Shown here: positions 29,101 to 41,400 of the stretch, one piece after another
Layout: each line of letters starts with the position of its first letter
How positions within the stretch are numbered: the stretch's first letter is position 1
Source: Cafeteria roenbergensis
Taxonomy: Eukaryota > Sar > Bigyra > Bicosoecida > Cafeteriaceae
Reading direction: 5' to 3'
DNA length: 64,000 nt
Assembly (NCBI GenBank): GCA_008330645.1
Contig: VLTN01000037.1
Coordinates: 124,001-188,000, forward strand
Notes under the pieces: generated by a model
Databases searched by the model: none
What the model saw: the letters and a program-made list of their open reading frames with translations, nothing else
Told to the model about the DNA's origin: nothing
Made by a program: the position numbers and the translations under genes

Positions 29101-32100
29101 TACGCCATGCGCTATTCGGAGCCGGCGTACGTTGGCAGCCACGCGGCTCTGCACAACGGCACGGTGCTCGACTACGTCACGCTTCACCAGAACTGGACCG
29201 ACTACCGCGACCACATCGAGGTTCACTACCCCGAGCGCCCGGCGGCCGACACCTACGCCACGGAGCGCCTGCCCATCGAGCGTGGCTACTTCCGCGGCAC
29301 CGCCGGGGACGCCGGGCCCGCGCCTCCCGTCCTGATGGAGCCCAACCTGCCCGGCTCGGGCATCATCCAGGGCTCGATCCGCTCGCCCTCTGGGGCTCTC
29401 GACCAAATCGGCACGGGCCTGTCCAACCGCAGCACGGCGGACCACTGGTACGTGCTCAACGACAACAACGCCACTGAGACGGGCCGCTACAACAAGCATA
29501 CCGTGTTTGTGTACGCCGCGCAGTGCCCCCGCGTGGGCGAGCGCAAGGGAACCACGTGCGAGGCCTCCTCTGGCCCCGACTACGGCGCAGCGGTCGAGCC
29601 CTGGTCCAAGGCCAGCTCTTGGGACGACGGCGTCGTGCCTGCCGCCGACGCCGATGTGCTCATCCCACCGCACCGCCACATCCTGCTGGACGGCGACCGC
29701 GACGTCGGAAACCTCGTCGTGCACGGCCAGCTGACGTTTGCGGTGGACAAGGACCTGACCCTCCGCGCGAACAACATCGAGGTGCGCGGCCGCATGCGCG
29801 TGGGCACCGAACAGACCCCGTACCTGCGCTCCGCCCGCATCATCCTTCGAGGGACGCGCACGTCGCCTTCGGCCCCCATTATCCACGACAAGCTGTGGCT
29901 CGGGAACAAGGTGCTGGCCGTGGTTGGCCGACTCGAGATGGTGGGCAAGCCTGTCAGCGTCCCCTGGACGCGCCTGGCAGCCACCGCGGAAAAGGGCGCC
30001 ACCACCATCACCCTCAAGGAGCAGGTCGATTGGCGCGCGGGCGACGTCATCACGCTGACCCCCACCGAGTACGGGCCTGACCAGGAAGAGACGGCTGTGA
30101 TCAAGTCCGTGTCCGGCAGCCAGCTTGTGGTGACTCTCGAGACCGCGCTCAAGTACCGCCACTTCTCCGGCGATGTGGACGTGGACGGCACTCGCAAGCA
30201 GCGCCTCGCCTGCGCCGTGGGCATGCTGTCCCGCAACATCGTGGTGGAGGGCGAGATGGCCGATGATGCGGACACCTACGGCGCCCACATTTACGTGGCC
30301 GAGGTGCCCAACCCGCAGCCGCTTGCAACCTGGGTCGCCGAAGGCAAGGCCGCGGACGACTGGACCCCGCTCAGCCACGTGGGCAGCACCGTCCTGGCCA
30401 ACGTGGAGTTCCGAAACAACGGCCAGGGCGGCATGGAGGCGGAGCGCGGCGGCCTGTACTTCGAGTACGGCCTGGTGAGCAACGCCTTGGGCAACCCGGT
30501 GAACGAGGTGCGCGGCTGCGCATTTGCCAACAGCCACAACTATGGCATCTTCGCCCGCGGCACCAGGAGCCTCCGTCTGCTCGGCAACGTGCTGCACCGC
30601 CCTGCCCGCTCGGGCGTGGACATCGACAGCCGGTGCACCAACGCCACGTTGCGCAACAACCTTGTCGTGGGCGTCCGCCGCTCCGTGGACGCCGCCACCA
30701 GCTGGGCAGTGCCCCGTGCGGGCTTTTCCCTCAACGCTGTGCCTGCCGAATTATCGGGCAACGTGGTGGGCGGCTCGCACGACTCTGGCTTCACGGTGCG
30801 CATGCCGTGGTGCACCACGCCGGGCGTCCCAATCACGTCCAGCCCCTTCTCCAACAACGAGGCGCACGGGACCATCATCGGCGCGTTTTTGCTCTCCGAC
30901 GTTTCGGGGCAGAGCCGCCAGGACCGCTGCCGCCAGTGGAACGGCTTCGTCGCGTGGAAGGCCGCTCACATCGGCATCGTCACCGTGGACCAATCTGCCA
31001 ACCTCATCCTGAACGACGTGCACGTGTTTGACAGCCACATCGGCGTGTCGCTCAACTTCCTCCGCATGGGCACCACCGCCTCCTTCGCCCACGTGATGAA
31101 CTCCGTCATTGCCGGGTCCACCGATGCCTCCACCTGCGACGCCTCCGTGACGTGCCGCGCCGTGGGGGAGTCGGACGTTGTGCCTGTCGGCTGCAATTCC
31201 GTGCTCGGCGCCAAGTTCCGCCGCGCCGGAATCATGTCATCTCAGTACACGAACCGGTGAGAACAACGCGCGTTGCCAGCTCGACCTGCCGCTGCATCAA
31301 GGCCGGATGGCTTTTGTGTGAAGAAGAAACAATTGCCCGCGCTGCTTGTGGGCGTGCCCTGCCCTGGCCCCTTGCAGCTGCTCGCAGCGACCCTGTGCAT
31401 TTGCTGCGCCACCGGCCACTGTCCTGCCTTGAGCTCCCCCTCCCCCCCCCCCCCTCCCGTTGCTCCCGCGCAGCGGCAAGACTTGCGAGCACGATTTCCT
31501 TCCCTTCTGCTACCCGAGCAACAAGCCCGAGCGCATGTGCTCGATGCCGTGGGAGAAGCGCTACGGCTTGCCGGGCACGCGCCACGGCGAGCTCCACGTC
31601 CAGAACACGGTCTTCACGAACTTCGACGGCGACGACGACTGCGGCTCCAAGAGCCGCGCGGTGGTGGCCAACCCCACGCAGGTGGACTTCGCGCCGCCCA
31701 TGTACTTCAAGGGCGTGACGTGGCACAACGTGCCCGAGCAGGCCCGCTTCCACTTTGACAAGACCAGCGCCACCGACTCCGAGTGCAAGCTCGGCTGCGA
31801 TGGCCTGTCCTTCGTTGTGGTTCACGACGTCGATGGCACCACCACCGGCAAGGCCGGCGGCTCGGTGATCAGCAATAACCCCGAGCTTGCCGCGCCTTCT
31901 CCCTACTGCGTCGGCAACGCCAACTGGCCTGGATTCCGCTGCCCGCCTGTCACTGGTGGCGCGGCCGACCCGTACACGCTGCGCAACTTTGTGTTCGAGT
32001 CCACCGAGGGCGCCGACCGCGGCCACCGCCGCCTCGGGCCGCTCAAGGTGGAGCGCGCCATCCCGGGCAGCGACCGCACGCGCAACGTGACTTCGATCGG

Positions 32101-33520
32101 CCCCATCGACGACGGCTGCGCCATGCGCTTCCACTTTGCGCAGTTCAACTACGCAGCCCAGCCGGGGCGGGAGCACTCCATCCGCTTTGCCGCCACAATG
32201 AGCTCGACGATGCGCATGCACTACTTCAGCTCCGACCCCGACGAGGCTGTGCTTGCGTCCCTCTTCGTGCAGCGGCCCAACGTCATCGACCTCTTCGTGG
32301 ACGGTCGCGCCGTGGCCATGAACGCCAACGCACGCGTCCCGACGCTGTCGTCGCCGGACGGCGAGTTCATCTTCGACCCGCAGGGACGCCGCTTGAAATT
32401 CGTGATGCGCGGAAACGCCGCCAAGCCCCGCCGCGTCTACGACATTCGTCGCCGCCCCGCTGTGCAGCTGAACATGACGCTGGCCGTGAGCGCGGAGGAC
32501 TTTGTGGCCGACCAGCTCGTGCGCAACCTGGCCGTGCTCCTCAGCATCCCAGCCAGCCGCATCAAGGTCGTGGACGTGCAGGCGGGCTCCGTGGCAGTGA
32601 CCACGGCCATTCTCGACGAGCAGGAGCCGTCGACCGATGCGGCGCAGACGATCGAGCAGGTGAAGCGGCTGGCCACCGTGGCCAAGCAGGTGATCCAGGT
32701 CGCGCAGCAGCCGACCTTTTCTTCCAGCATCGGGTTTGCAGTTCAGGCAATGGACATGGACATCTCGCGCCCGTCCCTCGTCGAGGCGCCGCAGGACGGC
32801 GGCAACAGCAACGACACCAACTTCAACGCCACTGCCCTCGCCGCAAGCGGCGCCAGCCCAGAGGACATTGCGGACATCGCACCCCCCAGCAGCAACCTGG
32901 ACGGCTCCTTTGAGGCCGAGCTCAAGGACTTCCTCCAGCAGGAAGGCCTGCCGGACAACTCTGACATCGACAACGGCCAGGACGGCGACGATGACGACAG
33001 TGGGCCCTTCGTGGTGATCGCCCCGCCCAAGGCGCCTCCCGCGAACGAGGGGATGAGCACGGCGATGGTCATTGGCATCGCCGTCGGCAGCGTCGCTGCG
33101 GTGGCCGTCGTCGGCCTTGCTTTCTTCCTCGTCAGGCGCTCGCAGAACCGCGCCAAGCGCGGCGCCGCTGTTTCGACCGGAGCAGCTGCACCCGCCAAGC
33201 CTGGGCCTGGCGCCGAAGTCGACGTCCGGGGCAAGAACCCCGCCTGGACCGCCGGAAAGCGGGGCATGCCGACCCAGAAGATGCCGTCCCTCCGCGGCAG
33301 CGGCATGCTTGCCCAGCGAGACTCAATGAACGACGACGGGGTGCCGCTGGACGACACGACGGGCACCACGGGCCTGCGCTCTGCGACCCAGCTCAAGGGC
33401 ACGCTGATTGAGCGAGCGCGCATGGGCAAGCCTTCCGCTCGCGTGGGCACGGCCGTCCGCGTCGCGCCTCCTGCAGGCCGCATGCAGTTCGACCCGCAGC
33501 CGGCCAAGCCAACCACCTGA
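20129..33520 (+). CDS. PKHD1L1: Fibrocystin-L-like (PKHD1L1-type) surface receptor
   Basis: Exons 20129-20308, 20487-20559, 20813-31256 and 31474-33520 sum to 12744 nt, or 4247 residues, close to the roughly 4240 of vertebrate fibrocystin-L. Order: signal peptide (MVGFLLFAVVVAAMGAAAL); IPT/TIG domains; PA14 domain (about 335-480); a run of about ten more IPT/TIG domains; a discoidin-like F5/8C stretch (about 1857-2000; DGDPSTRFD) breaking the IPT series; G8 domain 1 (about 2137-2247); parallel beta-helix repeats; G8 domain 2 (about 3010-3125); more beta-helix; a SEA-like segment; one transmembrane helix (about 4093-4117); a basic tail of about 130 residues. This order and spacing match the animal family, whose members are large surface or ciliary/stereociliary glycoproteins. 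The ligand is unknown. It is head to head with the Dispatched-like gene. Confidence 0.92.
20309..20486 (+). other. Fibrocystin-L intron 1
   Basis: The donor is GTGAGT and the acceptor CCGCAG. It is phase 0 and 178 nt long. Splicing joins the first IPT strand to GSEICNMISYYSSDTEIWCY, restoring the Cys-containing end of the IPT fold. Confidence 0.85.
20560..20812 (+). other. Fibrocystin-L intron 2
   Basis: The donor is GTGAGC and the acceptor is GCCGCCCGCAG, preceded by a C/T-rich stretch. It is phase 1 and 253 nt long. It separates a 73-nt exon from the 10.4-kb main exon. Confidence 0.85.
31257..31473 (+). other. Fibrocystin-L intron 3
   Basis: The donor GTGAGA overlaps an in-frame TGA. The acceptor follows a long C/T run ending CCCGCGCAG. 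It is phase 2 and 217 nt long. The join gives QYTNR-GKTCEHDF and continues the beta-helix region. Confidence 0.88.
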
Positions 33521-34294
33521 AGCTAGCGCGTGGTCGCAAGATTTTGGCTCGCCTTCGCCGCGATGACGCCACTGTCGCTGCAATGCAGCGAGTGCTGGCG
33601 AAGGAGAGCTCCGCCCCCATGAGTGTGTTTTGCATCAGTGTGAGAGGCTTCCCCTCTTCGTTTGAGCCATGACCGAGTGCCCCAGCCCCGCATGAATTTG
33701 AACATTGCTGTCCGGAATTCGGCCTCGGTTCGATCGCCCGCTGCTGGCACGCAGGGGGCCGCCTGCGGCGCGCCCAAGCGCAGTCCGAAGCACAGTAGCA
33801 AGCGAGCGCAGCCAGCCATGATCAGGCCTGAAAGGCGCAAGTGGCCGGGGTAGGCGTCAGTGATCAAGCTGGCCGAGCCTCCCCAAAGGGGCATTATTCA
33901 CATTGCTGCCCGAGTGCGAGCGTGTGTGCGTGAATCTCGCCCGCGGGCAGCATCTGCCGCGGCCTGACCCGCGCATGGCCGATCGCAGACTCGGCGTCTC
34001 GCCAGAGGCGTGCCGGCTTTGAGCGGGCCCGCGGCCTCAGGAGGCTGTCCCGGGCAGCTCTCCGGGCTCGGGCGCTTGGGCCGCGGGAGAGCTGAAGTCC
34101 CCGGAGCGCTGAGCGAGCTGGCGTCGAACTCTGCGCTCGCTCTGCCGCAATTCGCAGGAGGCGTCGGCCAGCCAAACTGCCGCCGGTCACACCGGCATCC
34201 ATCTGCTTCGCCCGGGCGGAGGCTCAGAGGCTCGCGGGCGCGCACAGCATCGCGTCGAGGCCGGTGTCCTGCCAGTCGGAGCGAGGGGCTCGTG
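33521..34294. other. Intergenic region
   Basis: This stretch of about 0.77 kb lies between two co-directional genes. It presumably holds the 3' end of the fibrocystin-L transcript and the promoter of the next gene. Short antisense ORFs are present but none has a recognisable domain. I see no repeat or RNA gene. Confidence 0.5.
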
Positions 34295-35044
34295 ATGGGC
34301 CTGTGCACTTCCCGGAGCGCAGTGCGGCCCGCTCAGTCGCCTGTGTCAGTCGCTGACAAGGTCCACGCCCAGCAGGCCCGGCAGCCGCCACCCACAGCCG
34401 CCGGCGCCCGCACGGTGTCATCGTCCCCCAAGTCATCGGGGCCGTGCACCGCCCGCACGGCGGTTGACTCGGTGGCTGTTGGGGGGGGCTCGGAGGCGCG
34501 AGCTACGGCCACGCCGGGCAAACCGCAAATCCGAACCGAGCTGGCAGCCGCTCCGCCGGCCCAGGCGGCCGCCCCCTCAGTGCTGGGCAACGACGTGACC
34601 TCCCTGGAACTCCAAGACTCGCCCAAGGCGCAGCAGTCGCCCCCGCGAGCGACGGAGCACCCCTCACAGCGCCGCCTGTCGCTCTCGCCCAAAGCCAGCG
34701 GGGACGCGGAGCCCCGCGACCGCTCGTCGTCGACGCACTCCAACGCGTTCCGCGTCTCTTCGGGAATGAAGGCCTCCCGATCGGTCGCGAGGAAGTCGTC
34801 CGGCGCGCTGCACCAGCTGGACACCCCCCAGGCGCGCCAAGGCCCCGAGGAAGCAGGCAGCAGTTCACCGCGTCCCGGGTCGGCGCTTGTCGTGTTGGGC
34901 AGCATGTCTGCGGGCCGCGCCTCTCAGCGGTCGCTCCGCCAGCGCTTCTCCACCGACGTGCACCGGAGCCTGGGCATGGAAAGCGGGACTCGGCACTCGA
35001 GCGAGGCCCCCGCGGGAGCGGTCGAAGCGGCGCTGGCGGACTGA
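34295..35044 (+). CDS. Small Ser/Ala/Pro-rich protein with predicted N-terminal dual acylation
   Basis: The protein is 249 residues and I do not recognise the family. I chose the internal ATG because it gives MGLCTSRS: Gly2 for N-myristoylation, a small residue near position 6, and Cys4 for palmitoylation. The frame is open another 95 codons upstream (from 34010), but that part is Arg/Gly-rich and looks non-coding. The rest is low-complexity and probably disordered, with many Ser-Pro and Arg-x-x-Ser sites (such as QRRLSLSPK, RKSSGAL, SQRSLRQRF) that could be phosphorylated. There is no transmembrane helix. A membrane-anchored, phospho-regulated adaptor is inference. Confidence 0.55.
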   Translation: MGLCTSRSAVRPAQSPVSVADKVHAQQARQPPPTAAGARTVSSSPKSSGPCTARTAVDSVAVGGGSEARATATPGKPQIRTELAAAPPAQAAAPSVLGNDVTSLELQDSPKAQQSPPRATEHPSQRRLSLSPKASGDAEPRDRSSSTHSNAFRVSSGMKASRSVARKSSGALHQLDTPQARQGPEEAGSSSPRPGSALVVLGSMSAGRASQRSLRQRFSTDVHRSLGMESGTRHSSEAPAGAVEAALAD

Positions 35045-35440
35045 ACCAACGTGCGGGGCAAGGCCCGCAGAAGCCGAGCAGCCCTGCTGTGCGCCCGCAT
35101 CCAGGCCTCCGCCGCCTTCCCTCGGGACGGCCCACGCTGGTGGCCCAGGCCAGGCCAGCCTTTGCTGCTTGTGTACCGCGCTGGCGCTTTCGCCAGACGC
35201 CGCGGGCGCGCCTGGAATGCTTGCTGCGCGTTCGCAGCACCCCGACGAGCGGGGGTTTCTACTGCGAAGAATTCCATTTTCCCCCGTCACCCTTTCGGTT
35301 TCCGTGTCGGTCGTCCACGTCCCCCATGGGCCCGTGGCACGATGTTGTGTGAGCGATTTTGCGCGTGTGTGGCCGTTGGCCATGCCCTGCCCAAGCAGCG
35401 TGAGTTGAAAGCCATGGCGATTTTGCTCGTGCGGCGCTGG
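35045..35440. other. Convergent intergenic spacer
   Basis: This stretch of about 0.4 kb separates the stop codons of two convergent genes. I see no supported gene, repeat or structured RNA in it. Confidence 0.5.
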
Positions 35441-38400
35441 TCACGCGTCGTCCGGCAGCAAGCGCGCGGCACGCAAGCTCTCGGACTGCTCTGGCCTGCA
35501 AGCGAACCGGGACATGGAGGCCTCGGCCATTTGAGCTGGCGAGAGCTGGAACACCAGGTGTGTGTCATTCTTGGGCGTCTGCACAACTCGCGGGAGACCG
35601 CCCACCAGCGAGTTCTTGAGCACGTCGCCGGCGACCTCCGCCAGACCGCCGTACACCACGAAGGTGGTCGTGTCTCCAAGGGCGACGGCCCCGAACCCGA
35701 CGCGGGGAGTGGGCGGCCGCCCTTGGAAGCACACGGCATCGGGCCGCGAGAAGCTGGCGACTGGGGCCTCGTCGCTGTCGGGGAGCGGGGGCACGTCGAG
35801 CGGGGGCTGCGGCCTGCGCTCAGGCTTGGGCGGCTCCCCGGGGTCGGCTGGCTCCGGCAGGACGGCAAGGGTGACAGGCCCCACGTTCCCGGACACGCCG
35901 GCGTCCTCCATTGCGAGTTGCACCGCCTCGGCAGCGGCTGCGGTCGCGAGGGCCCGGCTGGCGGCTGAGGCGCTCGCGAACCGGGCGCCGGCCGTTTCCT
36001 CGGCCAAATGCTCCGCCGAAATGCCGGCGTCGCCCCGAGTGACGTTCTTCCCGGTGCCAATGGCCGCAGCCGCCCGTCTGCGCATGCGCTGCAGGGCACT
36101 CACGGCGCGACCGACCGCCCCGTCGCTCTCCGCGCGTGCGGCCTCGGCGCCGAGGGCGGCGGACGCCGGCACGGGCGCCCCGAACAAGGAATCGCTGTCC
36201 TCGCCGGCGGGCCGAATCGGGCCGGTTGACAAGAGCCCCTTGGATGCCGCTGCGTCTGCCTCGTCGAACCTGCGGCGAGCCACGCGCACGAGGTCCGGAA
36301 GCGCTCGGCGGAGCGCCGGCAGCGCCACGCAGCGGCCCCGCAGCAGCTCGCGCAGCGCCGAGCACTGCGACCGCAGAGCAGGGCCAAGCACCTCCGCGGC
36401 GCTCGCGACCACGGAGCTGGGCCGGGCAGGGAGCCCGCTGCCAAACGAACCCTCAGCTTCGTCGCCCTCGGAACCGTCGCCGCGCGCCCGCTGCTGCACC
36501 AAGGCCGCAGCGCCGTCGCTGCCCACGGACTCGTCACTCGCCTGGAGTACGCCTTGCGCCCTGCTGCCACCCCCCCTGGCGCTGGCGCGGCGCGCGGCGC
36601 GTGCGCCCGCCTGCAGCAAGCCAGCGTCAAAGTCTCCCGCCGACATGCCGAACCCGTGGGCTGCCCGCCGCGCCACAGCTAGCATGCCTTGCGCCGACAG
36701 CCCGGCGACGGTGGCGTCGCTCACAGCGTCCTGGATGTCGTTAGCCAGCGCGTCAGGGGCGGCACCGCCCTCCGCGGCCATGTCTGCCACAGACGCGACC
36801 TGCCCTGAGGAGCCCTCGCGCTGCAGCCTGGCCGCGTCGTTCCCCGCCTTGAGCCGGGCAAGATAGCTCCGGCTGGCCGCCGCCTCGCCCCGCAGTCCCG
36901 CCTCAGCGTCCGCAGACAGGGCCTCGCCTTCCCGGTCAACGCCACGCAGCCCTGCCTCCACGCCGTCGTCGCCCTCCAGCGCCTCCAGGGCAACGGCGTC
37001 GCGGGCGGCGCCCGGCCCAGCCATGGACAGCGCGTTGGCCAGGAGCGCCCGCGTGCGAGCAAGCGTGGACGCGCCGGCGCGGCCCGCAGCGAAGCGCGCA
37101 GATGCAGATCGCGCCCGCTCCCGCTCCTGCTGGCCCTGCTGCTGCCGCTGGCGGAAGCGGTGGCTTGGGCGCCAGCCGGTGCCAGCTGCGGCCCATGCCA
37201 GCGCCTCCAGCGCGTCCGCTTCGCTGGCCGAGCTGCCGCTCTCCTCGACGCGCTCCAGCAACGCGTCGTCCCGTGATACGCCGCACACGTCCGCGTATGT
37301 GCGGGCCAGGTCGACGCACCCGAGCACCCACCCGTAGGCAGCGAGGTTGCGGCGACACTCTCCGGGCACGTCCGCGTTGGAGATTTGAGACACAGGGCCG
37401 GCGCTGCCCGTGCCGTGCATCGCCGACCGCAGCACAGAGCCGCAGCCGCAGCCTTCAGTGATGACCGTGCCCGGCGCGTCCGAGAGGTGCGTCGCATACT
37501 GCGCCTCCAGCGCCGGCACGCGAATGTCACACACCGGCTCCGATTCGCTGCTCTCAGAGGCCGCGCACTTGCCACCCCGCGAGCCGCGGAAGCGAGGCCG
37601 GCCCTTCGCTCCGTCCACCCCGCAACCTGCTGTGTCCGCACCCGCGGGTCCCGTGAGCCGCCACACCGCGCGGCTGGAGCCGCCCTCCCCTGGTACCGCG
37701 TTCGCGTCCCGGCGTGCCGCTTGCCCCCGCGTTGAAGCCTTGCGGCCGCCAGCGGCGGAGGGCGCCTCCTTGATCGAGGCGGCCGTCTGCAGAAAGGCGG
37801 GCCCGGCCTTCACGACAGACAGCTTGCCAGCAACGATGAGGGGGCTGGTTTGGGCGACGTCCTTGTCATCGGGCGGCTCTGCCTTGGCAACCGCCTGGGC
37901 AGGCGTGCCACCGTTGCCCAGGCCCGATGCCATGGCCGCCCCAATGGTTCCTGCGATGCGCTCGGCCGCAAGCAGCGGGGTCCGAAGCGCCTCGACGGGC
38001 GGGCAGCTGCGGGCCAGAGTCCGCAGCCGCGCCTTGCCCTTGACGTAGTATGCCTTGCGGAAGAGCTCCGGCTGCGACATGGTCGTGCGGTCCCAGAACG
38101 CAGCGTCGATTTCGTAGTCAAGGTACGGCGGGTAAGTCTCCGCCGGAGGGCCAGGCTTGGGGAGGATGGGGTTGGCGTACTTCTTGGTGTGCTTCTTCCA
38201 CTTTGCCAGCTCGGCGCGGCTCTTGGCTGCGGCCTTGAGCTTTGCAAAGAGGCCGAGGCTTGGCTTCTTGGGGGCCGGGCCGGAGAGCAAGGTCTTGAGG
38301 GCCTCGCCAATGAGCACCAGCGGCAGCCCCATGATGTTGCGCTCCGTTTCCATGTCGACCATGACCGCCGTGCCTGGCCGCGCGGAGCCCATCGGCAACA

Positions 38401-41400
38401 GAGTGAACGGGCGCAGGTTCGACGGCCTGCCTCGGCGGTAGAACACGGCGCGCCCCCACGGCGCGGCAGCCTCGTCCGCCACAGTCGGGTCGATTGGCCA
38501 CGCAGGGTCGGGCATGCGCGCCTCAACAAAGGCCGCTCCGTACGATGTCGTGTCGGTGTGAGACAGCTTCTCAACAGTTGCGCCCTCCTTCTTCACAAAC
38601 TCGTTGCCGAACATCTGGAGAAGCGACGGCGCGTCCTCGTCCTCGATGCGCTCGACGAAGCGGGAAAGCTTGTCCATGTCCGCCTCCGGGCCGCGAGCGA
38701 AGCAAGCGCACACCGCAACGCTATCGCTCACCACAATGAGACGCACGCAAGGGCGGTTGCCGAACCACGCGGATGCCAGAGGCGGGCCAGTGCCGAAGAG
38801 GTCGAAAACGACGCCCTTTCCGGGCACCTTGGCCTTGGAGTTGGAGTCCTCGCTCTCGTACTGGCCAAAGCCGCTTCCCACGAGAATGACGGGGCCGCGC
38901 ATCGGCATGTCCACCATCTGCGGCGGGTAGACCGCCGCGAGCAGCGGCGCGCCCACGCGCAGCACCGGCGCAAGCGCGCGCGATCCAAGCGCGACGGGGG
39001 CGCCGCCGTCCGCGTCCGCTCTGCTCCTGGCGCTGGCGCGGCGGGCCGAAGCACCGAGGCGGGCAAGCGACCCGGAGGCCGAGTCCGCTGCGAGGCGTGC
39101 GACGCGGGCGTGCTCGCGGGCGGAGTGGGCGGCGTTGGCGTGCAGGTGCCCCGTGGCGCGCGCAGCCCTCTGCAAGAACGACTCTGGGCCCGCACCCCTC
39201 GCCACTGCGTCGCTGGCCTCCGCCTGGGCGTCGAGCCATTGGGCGTCCGCGTCCAGCGCGGCGGAGCGCCGCCTCGCAGCCGCTGATGCCGCCTCCAGAG
39301 CGTCGCTTGCGTCGCGCCGCGCCTCGAGAGCGGCAGACCCGAGCATTGCTGCCACGTGCTCCCTTGCCTGCGCCGTGGGCCCTGCCGCCCCTCGGTCTGC
39401 GCCCGCCTGGGCCAGGCGGAACAGCTGCTCGATGCCCAAGGCGGCCGGAGAGCTTGGGCGGGCAGATCCCGTCTGAAGGAACGCCGCCGCGCCGCGCTTG
39501 GGCTCGGCACCGTCCTTGCCAAGGCCGAGCACCGCGGCCAGCCCGTCCCCTGGCGGAGGAGTCTCGCCCCAGGAGGCCGGGCGGGCGCTGGCTGCCTCCA
39601 TGTCTGCGAGCTTGGCCGTGTCGGACTCGAGGAAGAACCCGGAGGCCTGCTCCGGCCCCAGCGTGGCCCCAAGGGACTCGTCCACTGCTGCGACCGCGGC
39701 GGCGTGATTGTTCCTCCCGTCTGGGAGCGTGACGAAGATCGGGAAAGTCTCTGACGCGGCGAACTGCGGGTCAGAGAGCCTGCCTTCGATGACGCAGGAC
39801 AGCGCAAAGGGCGAGAACCACACCACCCCCTTGCATTCGTGGTGGCCGATGCTGACAGCTGGAGCGGCGGGGTTGTTGCCGCTCCAGGAGCCGACGTCCT
39901 CCTCGGCGCACTCTGCGGTGCCATCGGGCGCAGCTTCTCGCGCGCTCACCGTCGCTGCAAAGCCGTCGGACCCGTCTGCCAGCCTGGACCCGACCCGGCC
40001 TCCGTCCGCTGAGTTGGCCGCCCAGCCTGACCTCGACTTCCAGCCCTTGCACCCGGCAACGCAGCGGTTCGTGCCCCTGACCCAAGCCCATCCCCACGGC
40101 GGGCACGTGCCCAGCCCCCTGCCATAGATCATCATCCGGGTGCTCGAGGAGCCGGTGACAGGGTCCACTCCGGACAGGCTCAGCACAGACGGCGAAACCT
40201 TGGTCACCGAGGGGAGCCCCGCGTCGAGCAGCGTCGCGTCGATTCGGAGACCAGTGGCATCCAGCCGGGACCGCCAGCTCCCCCGCCCCGTTCCCGCCCC
40301 GAAGCCCCCGAGGATGAGGAGGCGCTGGTTCTGCAGCAGCATCTGGTGGCCAAAGCGGGCCGTGGGCATTGCGCCGGTCGGCCTGACTCGGCGGACCGTG
40401 ATGGTGTGAGGCATGGCAAACTGCGCGTGCGCCGCCCCCGTCGACGCGGCGCACTTCACACCCAGGCGCTTCACGGGAAGCAGCGCCAGTGGTGTTGCGT
40501 ACGCCGACGGGCCCGGCGGCGCCTCGCTGGGCGGCGGAAGGGAGCAGGGCAGCTGGAACCGCCAAAGGTCTCCGAGAGGCCCGCCGTCCGCGGCGACGCC
40601 GCCAAACACGAAGACCGACGACCCCGCGGCCGCGGCTGCGTGCATGGCTCGGGGAGGCATGGCGTGCCCCTCCGGAGCATCAATGCTGGCAGGAAGCCAG
40701 GCCATTGTGGGAACGTGCAGGAGGTGAACGTCGGCGAGGAAGCGCGTCGCCCTTGGCTGGCCCGAGGTGGAGCTGCTGGCGGGGCTGTCCGCCGACGGGG
40801 CGCTGGAATCGGGCGCGCCGCCAGACGACGCCGACATGCTGCTTGGCGCGCCGTGGCTCGCGGCCGAGGCAACGTCGCTCGGCGGCGGGTCAGACGCCGG
40901 CACTGCGGAGGACGGAGCCTCGCCGCCAATCACCATCATGAACTCGCCCAGCACACTGGTCGCCGCGTGGCGGTGGCGCGCGCTCGGGCGGGTGCCCTTG
41001 AGAGTGTCGGTATAGTCTCTCCACTCCCAGCGCCACTGCACGGGCTGGTCGTCGCGAACGTGCACGGGCCGGCGGTCCGCCCCGCTGGTGCCGCCCCAGT
41101 CCATCCTGGCTTTGGCGTTGGCGTTGTGAAGCGCCGTGAGAGTCGCCTCCTCGCTCTTCTTCGTCACGGCTCTGCGGCGAATGAGGCGCGCGATATCGGC
41201 CCCGTTGACCCACTTGGTCGAGAACGCCGCGTCGGGCGACTGGCTCATCGCGCAGGTGATGCCGTCGGAGCCAGGGCTAGCGCAGGCCTTGGCCGTGTCG
41301 TCGGGGAAGCGAAACAGGGCCCACACGTCGCCAAACACCTGACCGCCGCTGTAGCCACCCAGGACGATGGTCACATCAAACAGCGAGTCCGACGCGTTGG

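Noticed and set aside
27526-30597. Long open frame (1023 codons) antisense to the fibrocystin-L gene
   Set aside because: It is a mirror of a GC-rich coding exon. The product is Val/Arg/His/Ala-rich with no domain, while the + strand carries clear G8 and beta-helix domains.
33523-33894. Antisense ORF of 123 codons with a hydrophobic stretch after an internal Met
   Set aside because: It could be a small secreted protein, but there is no family match, no splice support and it lies in probable UTR.
34010-34294. In-frame extension upstream of the acylated small protein
   Set aside because: It is Arg/Gly/Pro-rich, unlike the downstream part, and would bury the Met-Gly-Leu-Cys start.
35051-35968. 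+ strand ORF of 305 codons overlapping the giant gene's 3' end
   Set aside because: It has no domain, its Arg/Ala-rich composition is non-protein-like, and it overlaps a supported coding exon.
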